A DNA stretch of 64,000 nt from Welwitschia mirabilis (GCA_051453625.1 JBOZIK010000001.1:110646923-110710922); one strand, 5' to 3'. Shown: positions 12,401-24,189, counted from the first letter of the stretch. Made by a program: numbers and translations. The notes: a model not told the origin generated them from the letters alone.

Positions 12401-15400
12401 TTATAATGATACTAAATCTATGAGGGTTAGTCAATAAAAAAAAATTATAGAAATAAATGATTAAAATTAAATATTATAAATGTGTCTAGGGGCTTATCCA
12501 ATGATTACGTAGAGTAAATATCATGCTACATTAATCCTAAAATTAATTTCATATACCATAATAAATAATGATTTCATCTACGTCAAAAATATTATAATAA
12601 TTATATGATGATTATAGTTTATTTCAATTAGACTGATCTACCAACATAAAAATAAGATAACTTATCAAATATGAAATACATCAACAATAAAAGAAACTAA
12701 AGATAAAACCATGTAGACAAATATCAATAATAAGAAAAAGAATTAATGATATAAGTCACTATTAAAAATCAATCTTTAAGTATAGATGCATATTACCAAT
12801 TGTAGTAATAATACCTTAAAAATGCCAGATTAGTGCATCCTTGAATCTAATCTATAAAACAAATATCTTCTAAGCCTTAAGGGCTTAAGTAGCCATGGAG
12901 ATTTAATCATAGATATAGAAAATGATTAGACTAGTTTACATCTTCCTCCATAAGGAGAAAAAGGATATATACAACCCTAGGGTGTAGGCATATCACCATC
13001 TAAAGTTACATGTTATATATTAATTTTACTAACTAAGAAGCATTACTTAACCTATTATGGATATGATACAAAAATTTATGGTAATAAATTATATTATTAG
13101 ACTATTTAGCATATAATTATGACTCATAAGTTCGTATGAATTATTTTTCAAACCTTAAACTCCTAACTCTAAAGAACTAGCACACTAATAAATGAAATCA
13201 TTACAATTCAAGCTTCTTAGCATGATCTTAAGTGGGCTCCATATGTTTAATTCTAAGTACTTATTAATGTATTCAAGTTAACTTATAGAATAATCAAACT
13301 AAAATATATTTTATTACACTTATAAGTCCCTAAGAATCTACTGGCTAAAAGAAACATACATGATATGAGTCTAAAAGATGTCATGTGTCAAGTTACCTAA
13401 AGTTTTGGGTAAAACTTAAAATAATTCAACCAAGTTTATGAGCTTTAATGTTCATATATTTCATATGTTATCTATTAAATGATAGTTAAGGAAGATGTTG
13501 CATTTATATTCTATAATATTTTAGTTAAAAATCAACATGTCTATATTTCTAGAGAAACTTGAGTTCATCTAACTATTTCAAGTCTAAAATAATGAGATCC
13601 TCGTCTTTTCTTACTTGTTTGACTTAATAAACAAAGCCAAAAAGTAGTAGTTAAGTAAGTTTTCTTTACTTAACTTTCTTTTCTAATATTATTAAAATAG
13701 AATTATTTGTTTTCATATACATTTTTCTAATTCCTTTAAAGTGATTTTTGACAGCTTAGCTAAATCCATTGTAATAGAAGTAATTTAACAAAAGCAAACT
13801 TAGTATTATTGTCATTTTAGTATGTTTAATTTCATTTTGTAAGATTTTAGATCTAAACTATAGAAAAATAAAAAAACATATCAAGAGGTAAAAGAAAAAC
13901 ATATCCAAATTAGTCTTCTTAAATTAATTTGTCACTACTTATAACGTATTAGTTTCAAAAGTTAAACTTTTATAACTTTTAAGTTTTTACTAGATACAGT
14001 TTATGTATAAGCTATTTGGAGATAAGATATAACCCTTTTTAAATTACAACAAAGCATAGATTAATTTTGTAGTTAATACACATAATCATCACAATAAAAA
14101 GTAAAGAATACAAATAAATAAGTATGCCATGGTTATTTAATAAGTCAAATTCTTTATTGAATGAAAAGAATAATGTCACCTATATAAACAATTTTAAATA
14201 TGTAAATAAAAAACAAAATTTTAATTTAAAAAAATAAGAAAATAATGAATAGTATTAGTCCCACATTAATATGATATAATCTACCTACAAATAACACTTA
14301 TTCCTAAGTGCTACTAGAGCTCTTAAGCTTTTCACCCTTTGTATTTCAAGAGAGGATTAATATGTTACCAAAACCATACCTTAACATGGCTTATAGACTT
14401 AGTTATATAAGTGAAACATAAGTTATCATGGTTATTATAACTAATTTATAAAAGTTTTTCCTATGAATTTAGATTTTTCTTACTTCTTCACATGTCCTAC
14501 TTTGCCTTATTTCTTTGATTAGTGTAAACTTGCATCATTGTGTCCCTTAGAGTATGTAACTAATTTCTTATAAAGAGTTTTTGATTGATAATTCTAAAGA
14601 GTTTGTTAATAATATACTATGAAAAATAATTGATTTTACATTGTAATGTAATATACCTATACAACTTCATTAATGTACTTTACCTCCCTTTCCCCCTTCC
14701 TCCCTTTCTTGCCTTCTTCCCACTCAAAACATAAGATATACACACAATTTTACAAAATTTTGTACTTATCACAACCCATACTTAAGTTTTTTCATGTTCT
14801 TATAGGCAAAAAAATAAAATAAATGTGAATAAATAAAGCATGTTAGGTAATTATAAAATAAATTATAAGCTTTAATTTTTCTACTTTGGTTGGTCTATTT
14901 TGAGTAGAAGATTGTTATGTTTATCCTTAAAATATAGGCTTTTATTATTGGTGATTTTATTTTTTAATTTCCTTTAAGATTTTAGTCTATTCCTTTATAG
15001 ATTCTTTGCTCAACTTAAAAGCTTATTCTCCATATTTTTCTAGAGTTGGAATTAAAATATATTTTCTTCATTCCATCTTTACCACTGCCCTTAATGAACT
15101 TTAGATGATTTGTTAATTTATTTACTAGTCTATTTCCTTTATTTTTTCATGATAAAAACATTTCTTAAATTAACATCTATGGATTCATAATATTTTAATT
15201 CCAGATATTTACCAATCAAACTTTTAAGTTTTTTAAAATCTATAAATGATAAAGGCCTTACTACTTGAAAGACTTCATGCTTTTCTTTTAGTTACTCAAA
15301 CATCCTTAAAGTAATTGTATTTTTATTAAGATATTCATTAGGAAAGATAGAATTAGTTGGGATTAATTAACAAAATTTGTTAAAGGTCCTTATTCTATTA

Positions 15401-15688
15401 CCCTCTTTCTATTTAAAATAAACTTATTTATGAATACATATTATTTTGAAACTTTTTGTCATATGCTAATGAGGCTTAAAAAGTATGCATTGCTTTCATC
15501 TAAAAAATTAACCAAGGATATTGCATGATTAATGCATATCCTACTTACATGCAAGTAATGTCCATGGAATGTATGACCTTTATGTATGTGTTTCTTTAGT
15601 TGATAATTTTTCCCCTTAAGATCTTTAACCTTTATATTTAATTGTTGATGTATTAACCGAGAAGAAAATTTCATTATTACTTCTTCAG
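9403..15688. other. 6.3-kb AT-rich block between LTR-a and LTR-b, unidentified
   Basis: This block lies where a tandem composite would have its second internal region, but I find no primer-binding site below 15689, no polypurine tract above the gap at 9303-9402, and no gag or pol homology. It is AT-rich with many short A/T runs, a pyrimidine tract at about 14690-14725 and a G-rich tract at 9431-9449. The 96-aa open frame at 15459-15749 (minus) starts inside LTR-b and runs into this block; its non-LTR part matches nothing I know. It may be nested, highly decayed DNA or the result of a rearrangement. Confidence 0.45.
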
Positions 15689-17257
15689 TAATAAGATCGA
15701 GAACCCTAGAGGTAGTGTTGGGGGTGAATAGTTTCTTTAAAAATTTCAAATAATATTTTAAATGAAATCAAACTGAAACACAAACTTGCATACAAAAATT
15801 GAACTAATTTAGAATGTACACAGTAAAATAAAATAATGAAAGTAAAGAACCAAAAATTGAAAGCACAAAAATACTAGTTTGATATACACCAGATTTATAG
15901 TGGTTTAAGAAACCCCCTACTCCACTCTCGATGATCAGCTTATCCTTAAGCTAGATCTCGGATCTTCGTTACTCCACCAGGTATTCCAAGTTCACCTGTA
16001 ATCTTACAAATGGACTTTTCCAGGCTAGGTTTCAACCTTTAGAATGGACTTTTTTAGGCTTAGTCTCAACCTTTGGAATGGAATTTTTAAGGCTCAATCT
16101 CAACCTTTAGAATAAACTTTTCAAGGCTTAGTCTCAACCTTTCACGAAGCAAGGTACTAATGAATTGAGGCCTTAAAAACATAGGTATCACTCATTCTAG
16201 AATTAGTACATTTAATGGATCTTTCCTCTTATAGTAGTAAAACAATTGAAGCTCTATATTTGACCTTAAAATGTAGAATGTATGCTAATAATAGATCTCC
16301 TTTAGTCAGATACCATGATGCTAAGATACAATAGTGATGATCATACCAATCCAATGCTTGATCCTTCAGATTCAATAGATTTGACCAAATAAGTGTTGTT
16401 CCAAAAGATCCTATTGTCATCTATGACTTAGCTATTTATATTGGAAGGCTTTTAGGGTTTATTACATTTGAAATGTGCCTCCAACAGCTATAAACAACTA
16501 GAAAATACCTACGTAACGGCTACATAATGGATACATAACATTTAGAAAAATTTCATTTTCGCTTCATCTAGTCAATCCCACAAAAATTTGGTCAACCCAA
16601 TGTGGTGCCATGATTTACACAAGTCGTCTAAGAGAGAAATTTAGTCATCCCAATTTCTTATCACTTCCTGTCTGGTTGACCCATCTAGGTCTGGTTGATC
16701 CCAGACTGGTCGCTCGCAAGTCATTTGGTTACCCACTCTTTTAATAAAAAATCTTTCCATTTACCTACATTAAATCCATCGATCCCTTCAGATGTTCGAT
16801 CGACCCCATGATGATTGGTTCAGGTGTACCAGTTGCATAGTACTCAGGTCTAGTCGATCCCATCATAGGTCCAGCAGATCCCTTGTCATTTAGTCTGGGG
16901 ATACTATTTATTAGATTCTTAAATTGGGTCGACACTATTCAGGTGTGATCGATCCCTTCGATTTAGTTCAGGGACACTGGTTCTTGAGGTTACAGGTTCG
17001 ATTGACCCTATCAAAACCGGTCGACTCCTTTGGATACAGTTTACTTTTCTGTCTACTTTAGGTGCAGTTAATCCCTTGAAAATCTGGTCGACTCTATCTT
17101 GAGGGTAAATGAACTAATAGGTTTTTAAGCTCAGAATTCGATCATTTTAGTTTTATATTTTGACCTATAAATAACTTAAATATTCTACACAAAATACACA
17201 AAATTTGATGTATAGAAAACATTAATTTGATATCAATTGACAAAACATAATCTAACA
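15689..17257 (-). repeat. Sirevirus LTR-b (middle), complete
   Basis: It spans from TAATAAGATCGAGAACCC at the lower edge (family form TGATTGGATTAAGAACCC) to TCTAACA at the upper edge (TGTTAGATTATG on the minus strand). At about 1569 bp it is some 200 bp longer than LTR-c. A TATA-like TATAAATAG (minus) lies at about 16431-16440. The GGTCGACC-like cluster lies at 16565-17100. A polypurine tract abuts its upper edge (17258-17272), so it is a proper 3' LTR for the gag-containing internal region above it. Confidence 0.85.
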
Positions 17258-17817
17258 ATCTCTTCCTTTGACATTAATGGCAAACAATATTTAGTTGTGA
17301 CAAACTTAGAACTCATAGAAAAACTCATAGAAAAACTCTCCCTTATGAAATTATTATTTGCAAAATAATATTCCAATTTGAAATAAGTGAAAGCATTTTG
17401 AACAAACAAATTTTGTACTTTGAATAAAATCAATTTAATATGCACATTTGAGAGTTTAAAGGTCATAACTTTATGATAGACATAATGTGATCATGAACAC
17501 TTGTTTATCATTGAATTACATAACATAAATTTTGGTTCATTTCCAAATGTTACAAAGATTTTAAGCTTTTCAAGTTAAGTATATATGATAGCATAAAAAA
17601 GCATATTTGACATATTTAATATGTGAGAGGCACATCAAGTTTTAGGATACCAAACAACACAAGATTTTGTGCTAAAATAGATAATTACACTTTATTAAAG
17701 ATAAATAAAACATTACATGACTAATAAGCATGCATTACAAAGTAAAAGTGCTCATCAAGAGCATACAACTAGACTCATGAAAGAGTTTAACAACACAACT
17801 AATTCTCCCCCTTTTTA
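17258..17817 (-). promoter_or_regulatory. Two polypurine tracts of the minus-strand Sirevirus
   Basis: PPT2 is the purine run at 17258-17272 (minus GTCAAAGGAAGAGAT) directly before the LTR. PPT1 is at 17803-17817 (minus AAAAAGGGGGAGAATT), close to the end of the post-pol frame. PPT1 is preceded by the CCATTGATG-like bases also found in the plus-strand elements at 37976 and 45441. These tracts prime plus-strand DNA synthesis; repeated PPTs are a reported trait of Sireviruses. Confidence 0.7.
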
Positions 17818-17865
17818 ACATCAATGGCAAAGGAGAGAATACAAAACATAATCTAGGAAAAAAAA

Positions 17866-18898
17866 TCAATTAGACTCCTTTTCTTCTTCCTCTAAGTCTT
17901 CCTCTCATTCTTCTTTATCACCTCCTATACATGCTAAACTAGTCACTTCTACTGAGGTATCAGCAATATCATATTCAGCTACAATGAAGGTTTCTTTCAT
18001 ATGTCTAGTGCGGGAGTCAATCCGTCTCAGATATGAAAGGGTCTTATTAGGAGAGGCTTCCTTTAGAGAAGGATATTTTAAAGATTTCTTGGAGGGGGCA
18101 AAAATATGCATGTGAGACAAGGTCACACGCCCAATGGGGGCCATAGGCTAGAGGGTCTCCAACTTCAGAATAAGGTAATACGAAAGTGACAGCAAATGCT
18201 TGTGATAAGCACAGAGTAGGGTAAAGCCCTAGTTCTATGATACTCTAACTATGAAACTATATTCTCTAGTATTATGGCAAGAGCATTTATGGAATGTTTA
18301 GTTCCTACTTAATACATTAAATAGGCTCGATAACAAGAAGCATCATCATGATGGCCAGCCAAGGGTAAGAAGTTATAGGTGAAAACTAAATGAATAAAGT
18401 AGTATTTTGGAGTTAACAAGGAAGTAGAGAAAGTGTGCTTCCAAGTATGCATCTTACCATAGAGCTCCCTCGTAATAGCAGGCTTGTCTTCTATAGTACC
18501 CCAAAGAGGCTAAAAATCTTCATAGTCCCCCATTGGAAGATCAGTCATCTCTAAAATAAGTTTGATTATCACTCTTATCTACTTCCCCAGAATGAGGGTT
18601 TCAAAGGTTCTGGTATCACGATTAAAAGAAGCATTACAATAAAACATTCTAGTAAGAAAAGGATAGGTAGAGCTAGAGACATCTTAAAAGTGATCAAAAT
18701 CGTAATTTCTCAGAAGTTAGATAACTTTCCTGAGCTCCTGAGCTCTGAAGTAGCTACAGATCGCTCCTGACATACTATCTTCTTCTCAAACTTTTAAGAA
18801 AACTTTTCAATATCCTCATCTGACATGTCTTAGTAGAAGATGGCTAGATCCCTAGATAGGACCTCCTTTACTCTTCTTCTGGATGAGATTTCTACCAT
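17866..18898 (-). pseudogene. Sirevirus post-pol (envelope-like) frame, decayed
   Basis: Read on the minus strand from the ATG at 18898, the frame is broken by stops. It keeps the same order as the copies at 36888-37941 and 44330-45404: an EISSRRR-like start, an MSDE-KFS-KFEKK segment, CQER, a YPFLT-MFYCNAS core, and a strongly acidic tail (EEE-rich) ending at 17866. The longest open piece is 79 aa (17905-18144). Sireviruses often carry such a third frame. It has been called envelope-like, but no function is established and this copy is dead. Confidence 0.7.
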
Positions 18899-19084
18899 TT
18901 TTGGACCTTGTCAGCACACAAAACTGAGAGAAAAGCACTAGATTTGGAAGTAAAGCTCTGAATCTTGAAGGAAAGGCACTAGATCTGAGAGCTAGAGAGG
19001 ACTAGAACATAAGAAAATTGATTTAGGGCTCTCTCTCTCATTTATAGTCTATGAGAAATAGGTCAAAATGAAGAAAGAAATCGA

Positions 19085-19215
19085 GTCCATCGACTGTACT
19101 TCCACACTATAATCCATTAGGTTCGATCGACTACTCAAGGTTCTGGTTGACCCGTTGAGATGCAGGTCTACAATAGTGATCAACCGAATCATAGATCTAG
19201 TCGACTGTCCTACAA
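19085..19215 (-). promoter_or_regulatory. GTCGAC-motif cluster before the post-pol frame
   Basis: Several degenerate copies of a GGTCGACT/C core occur here, such as CGATCGACTACTC, GGTTGACCCG and TAGTCGACTGTCC on the plus strand. The same motif family crowds the U3 part of all Sirevirus LTRs in the window, and a matching cluster precedes the post-pol frame in the plus-strand element (43957-44170). A regulatory role is my inference. Confidence 0.5.
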
Positions 19216-19249
19216 TCACCCAAGGGATGACGACGGAATCCCCAGATCA

Positions 19250-19780
19250 TTTTCATGATTAATAATTAGATTACAAACATGAGGTATTACATCAAAATTT
19301 TCTAGAAAACATTTAGTTTCATCAATATTTAGTCTAACATCATAATTTGCATGAAATGACTAATCAATCAATTTAGAATCTACTCTATACACATTATTCA
19401 CTCGTTTTGCAGAAAAGATAGAAACATTTATTTTCTCATCTATAACTTCACATTTTGATTTTTCAAAATTACTTTGTGACCTTTATCACATAATTGACTC
19501 ACACTCAATAAATTATGTTTCAATCCATTTATATAAAGCATATGATCAAGTATAGGCAACTTACCTCCCTTGGTGCATCTTATACCTTCTATCTTTGCCT
19601 TTTCATTGTTTCTAAAAATGACCTCTCCTCCATTTGTACTCTTCAAGTACTGAAACCTATATTTTTTTCTGACATATGCCTTGAACAACCACTTTCTACA
19701 TACCAACCATTCGTACATGATCCTCTGTGAGCTATCTATGTTAGAAAACTTTGAAGATTGTTAGTTGTAACCCACTTAGT
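19250..19780 (-). pseudogene. Sirevirus protease to integrase-start fragment
   Basis: The minus-strand open piece 19440-19718 contains KKYRFQYLKSTNGGEVIF followed by LYINGLKHNLLSVSQLCDKG, the typical copia segment between the aspartic protease and the integrase GAG-pre domain. The protease active site upstream is frameshifted and not readable as an intact DSG. Past 19440 homology decays into stops, and by about 19240 the sequence has already passed into the pre-post-pol spacer. Integrase, reverse transcriptase and RNase H are therefore deleted. Confidence 0.8.
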
Positions 19781-20099
19781 CTTATTAGACTTAAGTGGTA
19801 CCTTTTTCTTAAGAACAAATTTAAAAGTAAAGTATTTGTAGTTTCAAAAAAAATCATTAATTATCTAATTCTGTAAAAAGGCTTTGAATAACCAAATTTT
19901 CCATAAAAATTATAAAAAATATTAGAAGCATACTTACTCTTTTAGTTTACCTGTTCTTCAGATTTTTGAGAACTAAATCCAATACCTGATTTGTTTCCCA
20001 TAGGTTTTCACACTTCAAGCATCTGTTCCAATTTAGAAAAGCTACCAGAGAGTTTATTAACTAAAAAAAAGATCTTTTACCTAATAAATTAGGTTGTGT

Positions 20100-21240
20100 T
20101 ATTAAATTTTAGCATCTATTATGCTAGGAGCATCCCTAAGAGATGGCACAAAAGCCATGAAAGATAACCTTCTATCTCTGTCTGATTCTTGATCTGAGTA
20201 GCTTTTATCATCATCATCATCATCTTCATTATCCCATATAACCATGAATGAGGAATTCTTTGATTTTTTGTTATCTCTCTTTATGTTAGCATACTTATTT
20301 ACCATATGACCAAATCCTTTGCATAAATAGCATTGAATCTCTTTACCCTTTTCTTGCTTCTTTCTATGTTTTGGATAACTTCTCTTTACATTCCTACTTG
20401 ATTCTCCTTCCTTTTTCTTCCTATGAAGAAATTTTTTGAACCTTCTGGCTAGAAGAGCCATTTCATCATCATTAAATTCCTACTTTGATCTGTCATATCT
20501 ATAGTCCTCCTACAGGCATTTTAAAGTAATACCTTTCTTCTTATTCTTAACAAATTTAATCTCATAGATTTGCAAATTACCTTGAAGTTCTTCCAGTGCC
20601 ATTGCATTAATGTTTTTACTTTCTTCGATGGCTATGAATTTTGGTTTGAATCTTTTGGGGAGGGATCTTAAGACTTTTCTTATCACTTTTCCTTCCTCCA
20701 TATGTTCTCCAAGGCTTGTCATTGAGTTCACAATATTAATAAATCTAGCAAAAAAATTTTGCAATGTTTTTTCTTCATCCATATGGATATCTTCAAACTT
20801 TGAAATAAGCATCTAGAGTTTTTCTTATTTTACAGTTAATGTTCCTTCGTGTGCTACTTCAAGAATGTCCCAAGCTTCCTTAGCATGGTTACAGTTTATT
20901 ATGTGTTTGAATTCATCTATACACACTATACAAAAAATGGCATTAAGAGCACAGGCATCTATGATGGCTTTTAACTTGTTGGTGGTGGTCCATTCATCTC
21001 AGCTTTGGGAATAAGGACAGTATTGCCATTTACATCAGTTTGGATTAACATAGGCACAGAGTAACCTTTGCAGATAACTTCCTCTATGTCGGCATCTAAG
21101 GATCTAAGAAATATTCTCATCCTAAATTTCTAGTAAGCATAGTTTGATCCACTAAACATAGATGGACGACCAGTGTAAAAACCATCAAATGGATTGCTCA
21201 TTTGAGAGTTCTAAGGTTAAGATTGATTAAAATCTAAAAT
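20100..21240 (-). pseudogene. Sirevirus gag (decayed)
   Basis: Two open pieces cover gag. 20510-20812 (100 aa) contains DEEKTLQNFFARF, SLGEHMEEGK and LRSLPKRFKPK, a classic UBN2/gag pattern of copia elements. 20102-20461 (119 aa) carries a zinc knuckle CYLCKGFGHMVNKY whose fourth ligand is Tyr instead of Cys, followed by an Asp-rich stretch. Gag forms the virus-like particle and the knuckle binds template RNA. Stops between the pieces and the lost ligand show it is inactive. It lies just downstream of the primer-binding site at 21252-21265. Confidence 0.85.
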
Positions 21241-21251
21241 GACTCAACTCA

Positions 21252-21265
21252 GCTTTGATACCAAA
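21252..21265 (-). promoter_or_regulatory. tRNA-Met primer-binding site of the minus-strand Sirevirus
   Basis: On the minus strand it reads TTTGGTATCAAAGC directly after the LTR end AATCA. The usual initiator tRNA-Met site of copia elements is TGGTATCAGAGC. It sets the LTR boundary at 21266. Confidence 0.85.
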
Positions 21266-22637
21266 TGATTGGATTAAGAACCCTAGAGGAGGGGTGAATA
21301 GGTTCTCAAAACTTCAACAGATATTCTAAAATAAATTAATCTAAAATACAACTTTCATGCATGAATAAACTATTCTAAAAAGTGCTCAATATGAGAAAAT
21401 ACCAAAAGTAAATAATCAAAAACTAAAAGCACAAAAATAACACTTTTGTGTAAGCTAAATTTATAGTGGTTTGGGAAACCCCCTACTCCACTCTCGACAA
21501 TTAGCTTATCCCCAAGCTAGATCTCGAATCTTTGTTATTCCATCAGGTATTTCAAGTTCACTTATAACCTTTACAAATAGACTTTTCTAGGCTTAGTCTT
21601 AACCTTTAAAATGAACTTTTTAAGGCTTAGTATTAACCTTCAGAATGAACTTTTCAAGGCTTAGTCTCAATCTTTAGAACATGGGGTAGTGATGTAATGA
21701 TGCCTCAAAAGCATAGGTATCACTCATTCCGAAATCAGTACATTTGATGGAGCTCTCCTCCTATAAAAGTATAACCAATAAAGCTCTAGATCTAACTTTA
21801 AAATGTAGAATGTATACCAATAATAGATCTTCTTCCGTCAAATACAATAGTGCTAAGATACAACAATGATGATCATATAATTCAATGCTTGATCCTTTAA
21901 ATCCAATAGATTTTACCAAATGAGTATTATTCCAAAGGATCCTATTGTCATCTATGGCTTAGCTATTTATATTAGAAGGCTTTTATAATTTATTACATTT
22001 GAAATGCACCTCCAACGGCTATAACTGGCTAAAAAATAGCTACCTAACAGTTACATAATGGATACATAANNNNNNNNNNAACATTTAGGAAAATCTCATT
22101 TCCACTCCATCTGGTCAACCCCACAAAAATTCGATCAATCCCATGTGATGTCATGATTTACACAAGTCACCTGAGAGATAAATTCGATTACTCCAATTTC
22201 TTATGGCTTCTTATCCAGTCGAATCCATTTGGGTCTAGTTAACCCCAGTCTAGTTACTCACAATTCATTTGGTTGTCCTCTTCTCTAATAAAAAATTTTT
22301 CTAGTTTCCTGCATTGAGTTTGGTCGACCCCATACAGGTCTAGTCAATTCCTTTCCATTCGGTTAAGGGACACTGGTTCTCGAGGTTACAAATCCGATCG
22401 ACCCCATCAAAATCCAGTTGACCCCTCTAGATGCAGTTCATTTCTTCTATCTTCTTTAGGCACGGTCGACTCCTTAAAAATCTAGTTGACCCCATTTTGT
22501 GGGTAAATGAACTAATAGATTTCTAAACTTAGAATTTGATCATATTTTTGACCTGTAAATAACTTAACATCTTCTACATAAAATTTGCTATACAGAAAAC
22601 ATTAGTTTAACATCAATTGATAAAACATAATCCAACA
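21266..22637 (-). repeat. Sirevirus LTR-c (5' LTR), complete
   Basis: It is 1372 bp from TGTTGGATTATG (minus, start at 22637) to CCAATCA (end at 21266). A 10-N gap sits at 22070-22079. The GGTCGACC-like cluster is at 22095-22500, upstream of the TATA box at 21963-21971. It is followed by the primer-binding site, so it acts as the 5' LTR. Its upper flank is ATCTC and resumes LINE L1. Confidence 0.9.
21963..21971 (-). promoter_or_regulatory. TATA box of LTR-c
   Basis: TATAAATAG on the minus strand, conserved in LTR-b near 16431-16440 and degraded in LTR-a. It lies downstream of the motif cluster, as expected for a U3 promoter. Confidence 0.6.
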
Positions 22638-22960
22638 ATCTCAACTCTTCTTCCAATGAATTTTCTAAAATTGCAAAGGCTTTAAGATTGGCCAAAAAAT
22701 TTTCCACTTTCAGAGTCGTTTGAATACCATTCTATTATAAATCCATTGGGGTGTGTTATTTTAAAGCCTATTTCTAATTGGAATTGGGAACAAGGGTTGA
22801 TTAAATTAAATGTTGATGTCTGAGGCTTTGATTATTAGCATAATTTCTATCATGATTAGAAAAATAGCTTTTAAGCTATGTTGTTTCTTCTCTTGTGTTA
22901 TGTTGTAATATTATATACATTTTCCATTTCTTGAAAATATTATTTTAAATCATGAGCTCC
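22638..22960 (+). mobile_element. LINE copy L1, 3' part with ORF2 deleted
   Basis: From 22638 the sequence continues the LINE exactly where it stopped at 7990 (ATCTCAACTCTTC; counterpart 25371). After about 90 bases the start of ORF2 is joined to the RNase H and 3' end: AAATTAAATGTTGATG at about 22803 and TTTTAAGCTATGTTGT at about 22869 match 30327 and 30369 of L2. About 4.8 kb present in L2 is missing, so this copy keeps ORF1 but lacks endonuclease and reverse transcriptase. Confidence 0.75.
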
Positions 22961-24189
22961 TTTACCTTTGTAAAACTCATAGATTTTTTATTATATTCAT
23001 CAATATTGACATAGCAAAAGCTTCTGTTTTAGTAAACTAGACAACTTTGTAATAAGTTCTTATTAAAAAAGGATCTCCAAAGAAAATTATAAGGCTATGC
23101 CCTGATTCACAAGAGACAGTTAGGTTCTTAGTTAAAATGAATGGTAATTCTCATTGTTTCTTCCCTTTTTTCAGGGCACTTAGATAGTAAAACCCCTTAT
23201 CAAGATACCTCTTCATCCTAGTTATGGACATTATGAGCACCTTCTTGAAGAAACTTAAAATAAAAGGCTTTGTTATAGAAAATTAATTTTTCCTTAATAA
23301 CCATTATATAAATAACATCATGATCACTAAAAGATAGTAGGGAAGATGCTAGATCTATAGTTCATAGTCTTAATCATTTTAGTGAAATGATAGAACTCAT
23401 CATAAACTAGCCCAAATCAAAAATCTATTTTTTCAATACCTTAAACAGCTACAAATGTCTCATCATGAGTGACATGGGCATTAATGAAGAAAAAAAGATT
23501 AGAGGTATATTCGGGAATTCTAATTAAGATTTGACATAAAATAAGTACCTAGAATGCACTCTTGGAAAAAGTTAAGAAATGAAGCTTAAGATGGAATAAT
23601 TTATTCTTATCTTTACAAGCTAAAGCTCTTTTACTTAATACATGTATTTACTCAATTACTTGATACATGGATGTTGTTATCACACCACTAAAAAAGATTT
23701 ATCAACTTCTCAAAAAAATCTTTAGAAGATTTTTTTGATGGAAGACAAGGATAAAAGTCATATCAATCTAGTTATGTAATAAGAAGTTAGCAAATCTAAA
23801 GCTTCTAAGGAGCTTTATATCTATAATATTGAAAACATTATGCTTATAGGCCAATAAAATATTTATAAAATATTGAATTAATATGTGATAATATGAACCT
23901 ACTCAATGATCATGAAATATGGAGAGCATGGGATGCCTAAAATTAATAACTATTTTCTATGATAAAATATTAATAAAGTTAAAAAGTAGCTCAACAGCTT
24001 TTTTCCTTAGAGATCTTCTAAAGGCAATTTTGAGTTTTACAGTGCGGTGCATCCTCAATGCACCCTTTGGTTAACTCCTTCATGTTACTTTCTAATATGA
24101 CAACCTAAAAGGGTATAATAGAATATGCTTATACATTATATCTATTTTTCTACCCCTAAGGGAAGGTTTTTTGATTAATAAATCATAAA
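22961..24189. other. Spacer, possible very decayed minus-strand LINE
   Basis: No intact gene. On the minus strand around 23290-23420 a stretch reads SDHDVIYIMV preceded by LDLASSL-like residues, which resembles the end of a LINE endonuclease (SDH box). The match is short and the rest is not convincing. Confidence 0.3.

Larger units (their letters stand above)
7991..22637 (-). mobile_element. Three-LTR Sirevirus composite inserted in LINE L1
   Basis: Three copies of one LTR family lie on the minus strand: 7991-9302 (cut by a gap), 15689-17257 and 21266-22637. The LTR at 21266-22637 is followed by a primer-binding site, gag, a protease/integrase-start fragment and the post-pol frame. The outer edges of the block are flanked by ATCTC (7986-7990 and 22638-22642), and LINE L1 homology continues across the block without loss, as shown by the intact counterpart at 25350-25450. 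This supports one target site for the outer pair of LTRs. The middle LTR has no matching duplication next to it (lower flank TTCAG). The element cannot move by itself because most of pol is absent. Confidence 0.75.
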
